From assembly GCA_016463455.1 (NCBI GenBank), contig JAEMRG010000112.1:1-6612 (forward strand): 6,612 bases of DNA. The letters are read 5' to 3'. The notes below the pieces were generated by a model. It worked only from the letters and a program-made list of their open reading frames with translations, ran no database searches and had not been told where the DNA came from. Position 1 is the stretch's first letter. The number at the start of each line of letters is the position of its first letter. Position numbers and translations under genes: made by a program. Shown here one piece after another: positions 1 through 5,965 of the stretch. Source of the DNA: Rhodoferax sp. (GTDB taxonomy: Bacteria > Pseudomonadota > Gammaproteobacteria > Burkholderiales > Burkholderiaceae_C).

Positions 1-195
1 AGCCTGATGCGCCCGGGCTGGAACATCAGCCTGTTTCACTACCGCAACCAGGGCGCGGACTATGGCCGCATATTGGTGGGCCTGCAAGTGCCCAAGACGG
101 ACGGCAAAGCCTTCGCCAAGTTTTTGCGCGCGCTGGGCTACCCCTATGTGGAAGAGACCGACAACCCGGTCTATCGTATGTTCTTGCAAAGCTAG
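1..195 (+). CDS. ilvA: Threonine ammonia-lyase (threonine deaminase), biosynthetic; C-terminal end only
   Basis: This is the 3' end (64 codons and the stop) of a gene that begins before the window. The peptide contains RPGWNISLFHYRNQGADYG followed by a stretch reading VLVG-like and then VP. This is the typical end of the C-terminal ACT-like regulatory domain of biosynthetic threonine deaminase, the domain that senses isoleucine and valine. The remaining sequence, with FAKFLRALGYPYVEETDNP, also fits the family's closing segment, and the protein ends at FLQS. The enzyme is cytoplasmic and PLP-dependent. It converts threonine to 2-oxobutanoate and ammonia, the first committed step to isoleucine. 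The catalytic PLP domain lies outside the window and cannot be checked. The next gene begins 8 nt after the stop, which suggests read-through transcription. Recognition is by family memory, but the match is strong. Confidence 0.93.
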   Translation, partial: SLMRPGWNISLFHYRNQGADYGRILVGLQVPKTDGKAFAKFLRALGYPYVEETDNPVYRMFLQS

Positions 196-203
196 GCGCA
201 AGC

Positions 204-1106
204 ATGGCTGCAACCCTGGACGGCAAACTGGTGGTGGCGATTTCTTCGCGCGCACTGTTTGACTTTGAAGAAGAAAACCAGGTCTTTGAACAAGGCGATG
301 ACCGCGCCTATATGCACTTGCAACGCCAACGCCTGGACACACCGGCCACACCCGGCGTAGCGTTTTCCTTGGTCAAAAAACTGCTCGCGTTTAACGACGA
401 GGGCAGCGAGGCGGACAAGCGGGTGGAGGTGGTCATCCTCTCGCGCAACGACCCGGTCAGCGGGCTGCGGGTGATGAAGTCGGCCGCGCACTACCAGCTG
501 CCCATCATCCGCTGCACTTTTACGCGGGGAGAATCGCCCTGGCGCTATTTGCAGCCCCTCAAAGCCAATCTGTTTTTAAGCATGCATTTAAGCGATGTGC
601 GCGCCGCCTTAACAGCCGGTGTACCGGCGGCGCAGGTGTATCCGCAATCGGCCCATGCCAGCGCTGCCCACCCACGGGAAGTGCGTATTGCTTTTGACGG
701 CGATGCGGTGCTGTTCAGCGACGAGGCCGAGCGGGTCTACCAGTCGCATGGGCTAGACGCCTTTCAGCAACACGAGCAGGACAAAGCCGCACAGCCCTTG
801 CCCGACGGGCCATTCAAGCCCTTGCTGGTGGCCTTGCACCAGTTGCAGCAGGCGGCCAGCCCCGCCATGCGCATACGCACCGCACTGGTCACCGCGCGCA
901 GCGCACCGGCGCATGAGCGCGCGATTCGCACGCTGATGGACTGGAACATCGAAGTGGATGAAGCCATGTTTTTGGGTGGGCTGGACAAGGGCGCTTTTCT
1001 GCGTGAATTCGAGCCTGATTTTTTCTTTGACGACCAGACCGGCCACATCGAGTCCGCAGCCCGCCATGTGCCCGCCGGCCATGTGGTCAGCGGCGTGCGC
1101 AATTAG
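204..1106 (+). CDS. Cytosolic 5'-nucleotidase I-like protein (5'-nucleotidase family, HAD-type)
   Basis: This 300-residue protein has the hallmarks of the family that includes animal cytosolic 5'-nucleotidase I (NT5C1A/B) and its bacterial relatives (Pfam 5'-nucleotidase, PF06189). The N-terminal VAISSRALFDFEEEN (about residues 11-25) is characteristic. The HAD-type catalytic motifs are visible. Motif I is FDGDAVLFSDE (164-174), with the Asp165/Asp167 pair. Motif II is LVTAR (228-232). A FLGGLDKG segment (256-263) supplies the likely motif III Lys262, and FFFDDQ (273-278) carries the acidic motif IV. By family, it should dephosphorylate nucleoside 5'-monophosphates with Mg2+ in the cytoplasm; its exact substrate cannot be read from the sequence. 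No signal peptide is seen. The ATG at 204 has an AGG about 8 nt upstream overlapping the ilvA stop. It is probably co-transcribed with ilvA and the DUF1800 gene 9 nt downstream. Confidence 0.9.
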   Translation: MAATLDGKLVVAISSRALFDFEEENQVFEQGDDRAYMHLQRQRLDTPATPGVAFSLVKKLLAFNDEGSEADKRVEVVILSRNDPVSGLRVMKSAAHYQLPIIRCTFTRGESPWRYLQPLKANLFLSMHLSDVRAALTAGVPAAQVYPQSAHASAAHPREVRIAFDGDAVLFSDEAERVYQSHGLDAFQQHEQDKAAQPLPDGPFKPLLVALHQLQQAASPAMRIRTALVTARSAPAHERAIRTLMDWNIEVDEAMFLGGLDKGAFLREFEPDFFFDDQTGHIESAARHVPAGHVVSGVRN

Positions 1107-1115
1107 GGCCCCGCA

Positions 1116-2657
1116 ATGCCAATCAGCCGCCTACACCGCCGCTATCGACTGGCCGCCCTTGGCATCTTGCTGCTGGTGTTGGGCGCTTGCGCGCAAACAC
1201 CTGGCTTGGGCACGCGCAGCCCGGCCGGTGAAGCAGCCCCTTCGGTCAACCTGGACACCCGCAGCATGGCGGCGCGATGGCGCGCCCTCAACCGCCTGGG
1301 CTACGGCCCCAGCCCCGCGCTTTTGCAATCCATCCAAAGCGCGCCGGACGCGCGCCAATGGGCCCACGCCCAGCTCGATGCCGCCTGGGCCGACAGCCAG
1401 CGGGCGCCAACCCTGCCGCCCACCTTGGCTGAGATCGACCTGACGCTGCCGCAGCTTTTTGAGGGCGCCAAAAAAGAACGCCAGGCGCGTGCTGCCGTGA
1501 GCGCTGCCAGCCCGGTCAACGAGGCGCTGCCCATCGAGAAGCGCTTTGATTTTTCGCAGCCCACCGAGGCCCTGCACTTCAACCGCACCATGGTCAACAA
1601 AGCGGTGGTCTGGCGCTTGGCTAGCTGTAGCGAGGACGGCCTGGAAAACCCCCTGCTGGCGCGCATGACCGAGTTTTGGTTCAACCACTTCAACATCTAC
1701 CAAAACAAGGGCCCGGTGCGCCCCTTTGGCGGCCACTACGCGCTGCATGTGGCGCGCGCCCATGCGCTGGGCAAGTTTGAAGACCTGGTGCTGGCCAGCG
1801 CACAGCACCCGGCCATGTTGTTTTACCTGGACCAGTGGCAAAGCGTGGACCCGCAAAGCGCCCGCGGCAACCGCGGCCTGAACGAAAACTACGCCCGCGA
1901 GCTGCTGGAGCTGCACACCCTGGGCGTGCACGGGGGCTATACCCAAGACGATGTGCGCGATTTGGCACGGGTGCTCACCGGATGGACTATTTCTGCCCAA
2001 TCGCCCACAGGCTTTCAGTTTGTCAGCCGCTCGCATGATGCCGGTATCAAAACCGTGCTGGGCCAAAAGTACCCCGCCAGCCCGGCGCAGGCGGGCCAAA
2101 GCGAGGGCGAACAAGCCATCCGTTTTTTAGCGCGCCAACCGGCCACGGCCAAGCGCATTGCTTTGCGTCTGGCGCAGTACTTTGTGGCCGACGCGCCGCC
2201 GCCCGATTTGCTGGCCGCCATGGAGGCGCGTTTTTTGGCCAGCGGTGGCGATATCCGCCAGGTCATGCGGGTGCTGCTGGACAGCCCGGCTTTTTGGGCC
2301 AGTGAAAACCGCTTGTTCAAAACGCCTTACGAGTTCGCCTGCACCGCACTGCGCACCGTACGTGCCGCTGAAAACCGCAGCAAATGGGTGCAGGCCTGGG
2401 GCTACGCCGCTGCGGCCGGGCAGCCCATCCACCAATGGCAAACCCCCGATGGCTACCCCTTTGACAGCGCCACCTGGCTGACCCCCGAAGCCCTGACGCG
2501 CCGGGTGGACTTTGCCCTGAACATTGCCCGCAATGCCCCCGAATGGGACGCGCTGTACCCCCTTCTCAGCCCGGACAGCCGCAACGCGGTGCTGCAGCAA
2601 GGCCCGGCGCAGCGTCTGGGTTTTGTGCTGGGCAGCCCCGAGTTCATGTACAAATAG
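1116..2657 (+). CDS. DUF1800 family lipoprotein
   Basis: This 513-residue protein of unknown function belongs to the DUF1800 family (PF08811). The N-terminus is a lipoprotein signal: basic residues (RLHRRYR, 5-11), a hydrophobic stretch, then lipobox LGAC with Cys25 as the likely lipidated residue. Family features follow: ALNRLGYGPSP near residue 57, EFWFNHFNIY (186-195), NENYARELLELHTLGV (256-271) and GGYTQDDVRDLARVLTGW (273-290). The closing LGSPEFMYK is also typical. DUF1800 genes are commonly followed by a DUF1501 gene, as here, 33 nt downstream. The biochemical role of the pair is not established to my knowledge; some members have been linked to cell-surface functions. The length is ordinary for the family and no key segment looks missing. 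The start has a poor Shine-Dalgarno sequence, but the complete signal peptide supports it. It probably sits in the envelope facing the periplasm or the outside. Confidence 0.92.
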   Translation: MPISRLHRRYRLAALGILLLVLGACAQTPGLGTRSPAGEAAPSVNLDTRSMAARWRALNRLGYGPSPALLQSIQSAPDARQWAHAQLDAAWADSQRAPTLPPTLAEIDLTLPQLFEGAKKERQARAAVSAASPVNEALPIEKRFDFSQPTEALHFNRTMVNKAVVWRLASCSEDGLENPLLARMTEFWFNHFNIYQNKGPVRPFGGHYALHVARAHALGKFEDLVLASAQHPAMLFYLDQWQSVDPQSARGNRGLNENYARELLELHTLGVHGGYTQDDVRDLARVLTGWTISAQSPTGFQFVSRSHDAGIKTVLGQKYPASPAQAGQSEGEQAIRFLARQPATAKRIALRLAQYFVADAPPPDLLAAMEARFLASGGDIRQVMRVLLDSPAFWASENRLFKTPYEFACTALRTVRAAENRSKWVQAWGYAAAAGQPIHQWQTPDGYPFDSATWLTPEALTRRVDFALNIARNAPEWDALYPLLSPDSRNAVLQQGPAQRLGFVLGSPEFMYK

Positions 2658-2690
2658 CGCTATCTAACAGCCCAAGCCCCTAGCCCCACC

Positions 2691-3971
2691 ATGCAAATCA
2701 ACCGCCGCCACGCTCTGATGTTTTTGGGTGCCAACGCCTGGGCCATGCGCCCGGCCTGGGCTGATGCGCCGGGCAGTGCTGCGGGGCGCCTGGTGCTGGT
2801 GTTTTTGCGCGGCGCCTATGACGGCATCTCCGCCCTGGTGCCGCATGGCGACCCGCGTTACTACCAGCTGCGCCCCAGCATCGCGATTGCCAAACCGGAT
2901 GGCAGCTTATCTAGCGCGCTGGCGCTGGACCCGCTGTTTGGCCTGCACCCGGCCATGGCAGGCCTTTTGCCGTTGTGGCAGCAAGGCGTGCTGGCGGCGA
3001 TTCCGGGCGCTGGATCGCCGGACAGCACGCGCTCGCACTTTGACGCGCAGCACCACTGGGAAACCGGTCTGCCCGGCTCCAGCGCATCGGGCGCGGGCTG
3101 GATGAACCGCCTCTCAACGCTCTACGGCAAAGAGCGCAGCGCCCTGGGCGTGGGTGAGGCCAACCCGCAAATTCTGGTCGGCCCGCAGCCAGTGCAACTG
3201 CTTGCCAGCGGCCAGGCCGCCACCCGCGCCGGTGCCTTGGCCGATACCCGCACCCGCGAAGCCATCCTCAAGATGTACGCCGCCAACCCCGGCCTGGCCC
3301 AAGCGGCCCAGGCTGGCGCCGACAGCCGGATGCAGACCGCGGCCACGCTGACGCTGGCGCAGAACGAAGCGGCGATGGCGGCAGCAGCGCCGCCGGCCAT
3401 GGCAAGCCCCGCCACCAGTGACAACGCCATCCAACAAGCGGCCAACAATGGCGCGCCACCCACCCAAGGCCTGGCGCTGGATGCGCAAAACCTGGGCACG
3501 CTGATGGGCAAAAACCGCCAATTGCGGCTGGGCTTTTTGTCCGCCGGCGGCTGGGACACCCACCTCAACCAGGGCAACACCACCGGCACCTTGAACAACA
3601 ACCTGGCCAACCTCAGCCGCGCCCTGCTGCAACTGCGCCGCCATTTTTCGGAACCCCAAGACGTGGTGGTCGTGGCCAGCGAATTTGGCCGCACCTGCGC
3701 CGAAAACGGGACCCGGGGCACGGACCACGGGCACGGCAACGTCATGTGGCTAATGGGTAATGCGGTGGCCGGCGGGCGCTGGCACGGCCAATGGAGCGGG
3801 CTGGCCCAAGGCGATTTGAACGAAGGCCGCGACCTGCCGGTACACCACGACTTTCGGGCCATCTTTGCGCACATTCTGGCCGGCACCCAAGGCGTGGCGC
3901 GTGAGGACACCGAGCGCCTTTTCCCCGGCTACCGCTGGGATGCGCGCCTGGACGGCTTGCTGCGCGCCTAG
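2691..3971 (+). CDS. DUF1501 family exported protein
   Basis: This 426-residue protein matches the DUF1501 family (PF07394). The N-terminus has a twin arginine (NRRHALMF, residues 4-11), a modestly hydrophobic stretch and a likely cleavage site after AWA (22-24). It is therefore probably exported by Tat, or possibly Sec, because the RR motif is not a perfect consensus. Family segments in order are LVLVFLRGAYDGISALVPHG (34-53), LDPLFGLHPAMAGLLPLW (79-96), GSPDSTRSHFDAQ (108-120), GGWDTHLNQG (286-295), VVASEFGRT (327-335) and GTDHGHGNVMWLMG (343-356). The His/Asp-rich motifs recall the alkaline phosphatase/sulfatase fold to which this family has been related, which makes metal binding plausible but unproven. 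An Ala/Gln-rich segment (about 201-255) looks like a flexible insert. The gene follows DUF1800, its usual partner. Its TAG stop overlaps the stop of the convergent queC. Confidence 0.92.
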   Translation: MQINRRHALMFLGANAWAMRPAWADAPGSAAGRLVLVFLRGAYDGISALVPHGDPRYYQLRPSIAIAKPDGSLSSALALDPLFGLHPAMAGLLPLWQQGVLAAIPGAGSPDSTRSHFDAQHHWETGLPGSSASGAGWMNRLSTLYGKERSALGVGEANPQILVGPQPVQLLASGQAATRAGALADTRTREAILKMYAANPGLAQAAQAGADSRMQTAATLTLAQNEAAMAAAAPPAMASPATSDNAIQQAANNGAPPTQGLALDAQNLGTLMGKNRQLRLGFLSAGGWDTHLNQGNTTGTLNNNLANLSRALLQLRRHFSEPQDVVVVASEFGRTCAENGTRGTDHGHGNVMWLMGNAVAGGRWHGQWSGLAQGDLNEGRDLPVHHDFRAIFAHILAGTQGVAREDTERLFPGYRWDARLDGLLRA

Positions 3972-4669
3972 GCCGTCGCGCCGGTAAAACCGGCAAAGCC
4001 CTTGGCGCGCAAGTCGCAGGCCGGGCAGTGGCCGCAGCCGTAGCCCCAGTCGTGGCGCTGGCTGCGCTCGCCCAAGTAGCAGGTGTGGCTGTGCTCCACG
4101 ATGACATCGACCAGCGCCTGGCCGCCCAGGCGGTGCGCCATGTGCCAGGTGGCGGCCTTGTCTATCCACATCAAAGGCGTTTCAATCAGAAAGCGCTGGT
4201 CCATGCCCAGCGACAAGGCCACTTGCATGGCTTTCATGGTGTCGTCGCGGCAGTCCGGGTAGCCTGAATAATCGGTTTCGCACACACCGGTCACCAACAC
4301 TTGCAAACCGCGCCGGTAGGCCAGCGCCGCGGCCAGCGTCACAAACAATAAATTGCGCCCGGGAACAAAGGTGTTGGGCAGGCCATTGGCCTGCATGGCG
4401 ATTGCGGTGTCGCGCGTAAGTGCGGTTTCGCTGACCGCGCCCAGCACCCCCGCATCGAGCAAATGGTCTTCGCCCAAACGCCCTGCCCATTGCGGAAACT
4501 GCGCACGCAAGGCCTTTATGACCTGCAAGCGCGCAGCGAGCTCCACCCGGTGGCGCTGGCCGTAATCAAAAGCCACGGTTTCCACCCGCGCGTATTTGGA
4601 CAAGGCATACGCCAGGCAGGTGGTGGAATCCTGCCCGCCGGAAAACAAAACTAAAGCGGTATCGTGCAT
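3968..4669 (-). CDS. queC: 7-cyano-7-deazaguanine (preQ0) synthase QueC
   Basis: This 233-residue cytoplasmic ATP- and ammonia-using enzyme converts 7-carboxy-7-deazaguanine to preQ0, the precursor of the tRNA modification queuosine. The PP-loop FSGGQDSTTC (9-18) is the ATP-binding motif of the adenine nucleotide alpha hydrolase fold. FDYGQRHRVEL (34-44), PNTFVPGRNLLF (98-109) and TGVCETDYSGYPDCR (127-141) are QueC signatures. The C-terminal zinc site is complete: Cys197 in SHTCY, then Cys212, Cys215 and Cys218 in CGHCPAC. Length is normal for the family. The ATG is immediately followed by MHDTALVLFSGG, which leaves no room for a later start, although the ribosome binding site is weak. It is monocistronic in this window, convergent with DUF1501 and divergent from the downstream genes. 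No other queuosine gene is nearby and no preQ1 riboswitch was recognised upstream. Confidence 0.97.
   Translation of the reverse strand: MHDTALVLFSGGQDSTTCLAYALSKYARVETVAFDYGQRHRVELAARLQVIKALRAQFPQWAGRLGEDHLLDAGVLGAVSETALTRDTAIAMQANGLPNTFVPGRNLLFVTLAAALAYRRGLQVLVTGVCETDYSGYPDCRDDTMKAMQVALSLGMDQRFLIETPLMWIDKAATWHMAHRLGGQALVDVIVEHSHTCYLGERSQRHDWGYGCGHCPACDLRAKGFAGFTGATA
3980..3994. repeat. Small perfect hairpin at the DUF1501/queC convergent junction
   Basis: The arms GCCGGT (3980-3985) and ACCGGC (3989-3994) are perfect reverse complements around an AAA loop. The hairpin lies 8 nt past the DUF1501 stop and inside the last codons of queC. Neither strand shows a following T-tract, so it is not a classical Rho-independent terminator. 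It could slow polymerase or protect the 3' end of the DUF1501 transcript, but this is only a suggestion. Confidence 0.35.
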
Positions 4670-4676
4670 AGCGGCG

Positions 4677-4707
4677 ATCTTACTGAGGGGCTAAAGCGAA
4701 GGCTCAA
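4677..4707 (-). promoter_or_regulatory. Possible sigma70-like promoter for queC
   Basis: Read on the - strand, TTGAGC (complement of 4702-4707) could serve as a -35 element. TAAGAT (complement of 4677-4682) could serve as a -10 element. The 19-nt spacer is longer than the usual 17. Transcription would begin at or very near the queC ATG, giving an almost leaderless mRNA, which would agree with the weak ribosome binding site. The match is imperfect and rests on consensus comparison alone. Confidence 0.2.
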
Positions 4708-4738
4708 TGCACCTTCTGCGACAGCGCTTCGAGCTGTA

Positions 4739-4924
4739 ATGAAAAGTGGCGCACCGATGGTGCGCCGTCCAATGCGCGCGCTTTTGTTGGCTGACAGCAC
4801 ACAGGCCGACGAGCTGATGCTGGTCTGCGATGTGTACGACCCAGCGCTGCGCCTGCGCGCTCTGGACATCGCCGCCCAGGCACTGCAGGCGATGCCGGAG
4901 AGCCTGGAGCCGGCCTTAGCCTAG
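4739..4924 (+). CDS. Small hypothetical protein (61 residues), family not recognised
   Basis: This is a possible small gene in the gap between queC and the hydrolase. From ATG 4739 it encodes 61 residues, opening MKSGAPMVRRPMRALLLADS and ending AMPESLEPALA. The body is acidic and helical-looking (ADELMLVCDVYDPALRLRAL). No domain, signal peptide or membrane segment is recognised. Third codon positions are strongly G/C, especially over the last 40 codons, as in neighbouring real genes, which argues for coding. Against this, no start has a good Shine-Dalgarno sequence. The frame stays open back to a GTG at 4664 that overlaps the queC start, and later ATGs at 4757 and 4772 are equally possible. 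ATG 4757 falls in the loop of a perfect hairpin (4748-4766). It could instead be a remnant of a larger gene. Confidence 0.45.
   Translation: MKSGAPMVRRPMRALLLADSTQADELMLVCDVYDPALRLRALDIAAQALQAMPESLEPALA
4748..4766. repeat. Perfect 8-bp inverted repeat with 3-nt loop
   Basis: The arms GGCGCACC (4748-4755) and GGTGCGCC (4759-4766) are exact reverse complements separated by GAT. The stem is strongly G/C and would fold in RNA of either strand. There is no T-run after it on either strand, so it is not a standard terminator. It lies inside the small ORF, and the loop contains the ATG at 4757. Translational control or an operator upstream of queC are possible roles, but neither is shown. Confidence 0.5.
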
Positions 4925-5038
4925 AGGCGAATTCCGTGACGCAGAGGACACTGCCGAGTGTCAGCTTTACCAGACGCAAAAAGTCTGTCTGCCTCTGATT
5001 GGTTAGGATGCGGGCATGACAGCCTGCCGCTTCCAGAT
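4925..5038 (+). other. Leader/intergenic region upstream of the hydrolase-LPOR pair
   Basis: This interval of about 110 nt looks less codon-biased than its surroundings. It contains an imperfectly spaced inverted repeat, CAGAC-N7-GTCTG (4971-4987), and a TAGGAT (5004-5009) that resembles a -10 element, though no convincing -35 lies 16-18 nt upstream of it. It also holds a Shine-Dalgarno-like AGAGGA (4943-4948), 9 nt before an in-frame GTG at 4958. That GTG could extend the hydrolase by 27 residues. If the hydrolase starts at 5039, this is where the promoter of the hydrolase and LPOR genes should lie. Confidence 0.4.
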
Positions 5039-5042
5039 ATGA
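5016..5042 (+). CDS. Possible 8-codon leader mini-ORF upstream of the hydrolase
   Basis: ATG 5016 encodes MTACRFQI and then a TGA stop. AGGA at 5005-5008 sits 7 nt upstream, the best-placed ribosome binding site in this leader. The stop overlaps the hydrolase ATG in an ATGA arrangement (5039-5042), typical of translational coupling. The hydrolase ATG itself has no clear Shine-Dalgarno sequence, so ribosomes could be delivered by the mini-ORF. Such a short ORF can easily arise by chance, and no conserved peptide is recognised. Confidence 0.25.
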   Translation: MTACRFQI

Positions 5043-5965
5043 AAACCGCATTGGTGATCGTCGTGTTGCTGCTGGCAGTGGCGCTTTGGGCGCTGTGGAC
5101 GCCAGACCTAGACCGTGCCACCCTGGAGCGCCAGTATTTGCAGTCACCCGGCGACATGGTGCAAGTGCTGGACCAGCGCCTGCATGTGCGCGACAGCGGC
5201 CCCAAAGACGCACCGGCCGTGCTGCTGATCCACGGTTTTGGCGCCAGCTTGCACACCTGGGAGCCTTGGGCACAAACCCTTTCCAAAGACTTGCGCGTGC
5301 TAAGCCTAGACTTACCAGGCAGTGGCCTGAGCCCGCCCGACACCGGCAATGACTACAGCGACGCCCGCAGCATCGCCCTCATCGAGGCCTTGCTCGATGC
5401 ACGCGGGCTGGAAAAGTTAAGCCTGCTAGGCCACTCGATTGGCGGGCGCATCGCCTGGACGTTTGCCGCTACGGTGCCAGAGCGGGTGGACAAATTGGTG
5501 CTGCTGGCGCCGGACGGTTTTGCCAGCCCCGGCTTTGATTACGGCAAACCGGCGCAAGTGCCTGCTGGCATGGGCCTGATGCGCTGGATTGCGCCACGCT
5601 GGCTGCTGCGCATGAACTTGGCGCCCGGCTACTTCAGCCCTGCGGCCTTGAGCGAGGAGAACCTGAGCCGCTACCACGACTTGATGCGCGCGCCCGGCGC
5701 CCGCGCGGCGATGTTGGCGCGTTGGCAGCAAACCACCTTGCGCGAACCGCAGCCTTTGCTGCAAAAAATTAGTGCGCCCACGCTGCTGGTGTGGGGCCGC
5801 CAAGACGCCATGATTCCGTTTAACAATGCGGCCGATTACCAGCAGAGCATTGCCCACCCTAGCTTGCTGGCGCTGGACAATATGGGCCATTTGGCGATGG
5901 AAGAAAACCCGCAGCAGGCCCTGCCCGGCGTGCTGCAATTTTTGACGGAGAAAAACGGTGAGTGA
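5039..5965 (+). CDS. Membrane-anchored alpha/beta hydrolase
   Basis: From ATG 5039 this is a 308-residue alpha/beta-fold hydrolase. It opens with a hydrophobic segment (MKTALVIVVLLLAVALWALW, 1-20) that should act as a signal anchor or an uncleaved signal. The oxyanion-hole motif LLIHGFGASLHTWEPW covers 62-77. The nucleophile elbow GHSIGG (131-136) carries Ser133. The likely acid is Asp256 in WGRQDAMIP, and the base is His284 in DNMGHLAMEENP, so the triad is complete. The substrate is unknown; esters, lactones or C-C bonds are all possible in this superfamily. Its 3' end overlaps the LPOR start by 8 nt, suggesting an operon and perhaps a role near bacteriochlorophyll metabolism, which is inference. 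The start was chosen because the hydrophobic anchor begins there. The in-frame GTG at 4958, with AGAGGA upstream, is a real alternative (335 residues). Confidence 0.88.
   Translation: MKTALVIVVLLLAVALWALWTPDLDRATLERQYLQSPGDMVQVLDQRLHVRDSGPKDAPAVLLIHGFGASLHTWEPWAQTLSKDLRVLSLDLPGSGLSPPDTGNDYSDARSIALIEALLDARGLEKLSLLGHSIGGRIAWTFAATVPERVDKLVLLAPDGFASPGFDYGKPAQVPAGMGLMRWIAPRWLLRMNLAPGYFSPAALSEENLSRYHDLMRAPGARAAMLARWQQTTLREPQPLLQKISAPTLLVWGRQDAMIPFNNAADYQQSIAHPSLLALDNMGHLAMEENPQQALPGVLQFLTEKNGE

Noticed and set aside
617..630. Palindromic GCCGGT-GT-ACCGGC in the nucleotidase gene
   Set aside because: It is a short G/C palindrome inside a well-supported coding region, expected by chance in DNA of this composition; no regulatory context.
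1131..2114. Long - strand open frame (327 codons) opposite the DUF1800 gene
   Set aside because: It is a mirror of the GC-rich + strand gene. The translated protein is low-complexity (Ala/Gly/Gln/Arg) with no recognisable motif, while the + strand has clear family signatures.
3114..3910. Two overlapping - strand open frames (206 and 262 codons) opposite the DUF1501 gene
   Set aside because: Both are shadows of the DUF1501 coding sequence with biased composition and no domain resemblance.
4704..5273. - strand open frame (189 codons) across the leader and hydrolase 5' end
   Set aside because: It is rich in Arg/Pro/Ala without motifs, and crosses both a likely promoter region and a solid + strand gene.
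5039..5965. Naming the hydrolase BchO (Mg-chelatase-associated alpha/beta hydrolase of photosynthesis clusters)
   Set aside because: The only support is its position next to LPOR. The motifs are general to alpha/beta hydrolases and no BchO-specific signature was recognised, so it is left unnamed.
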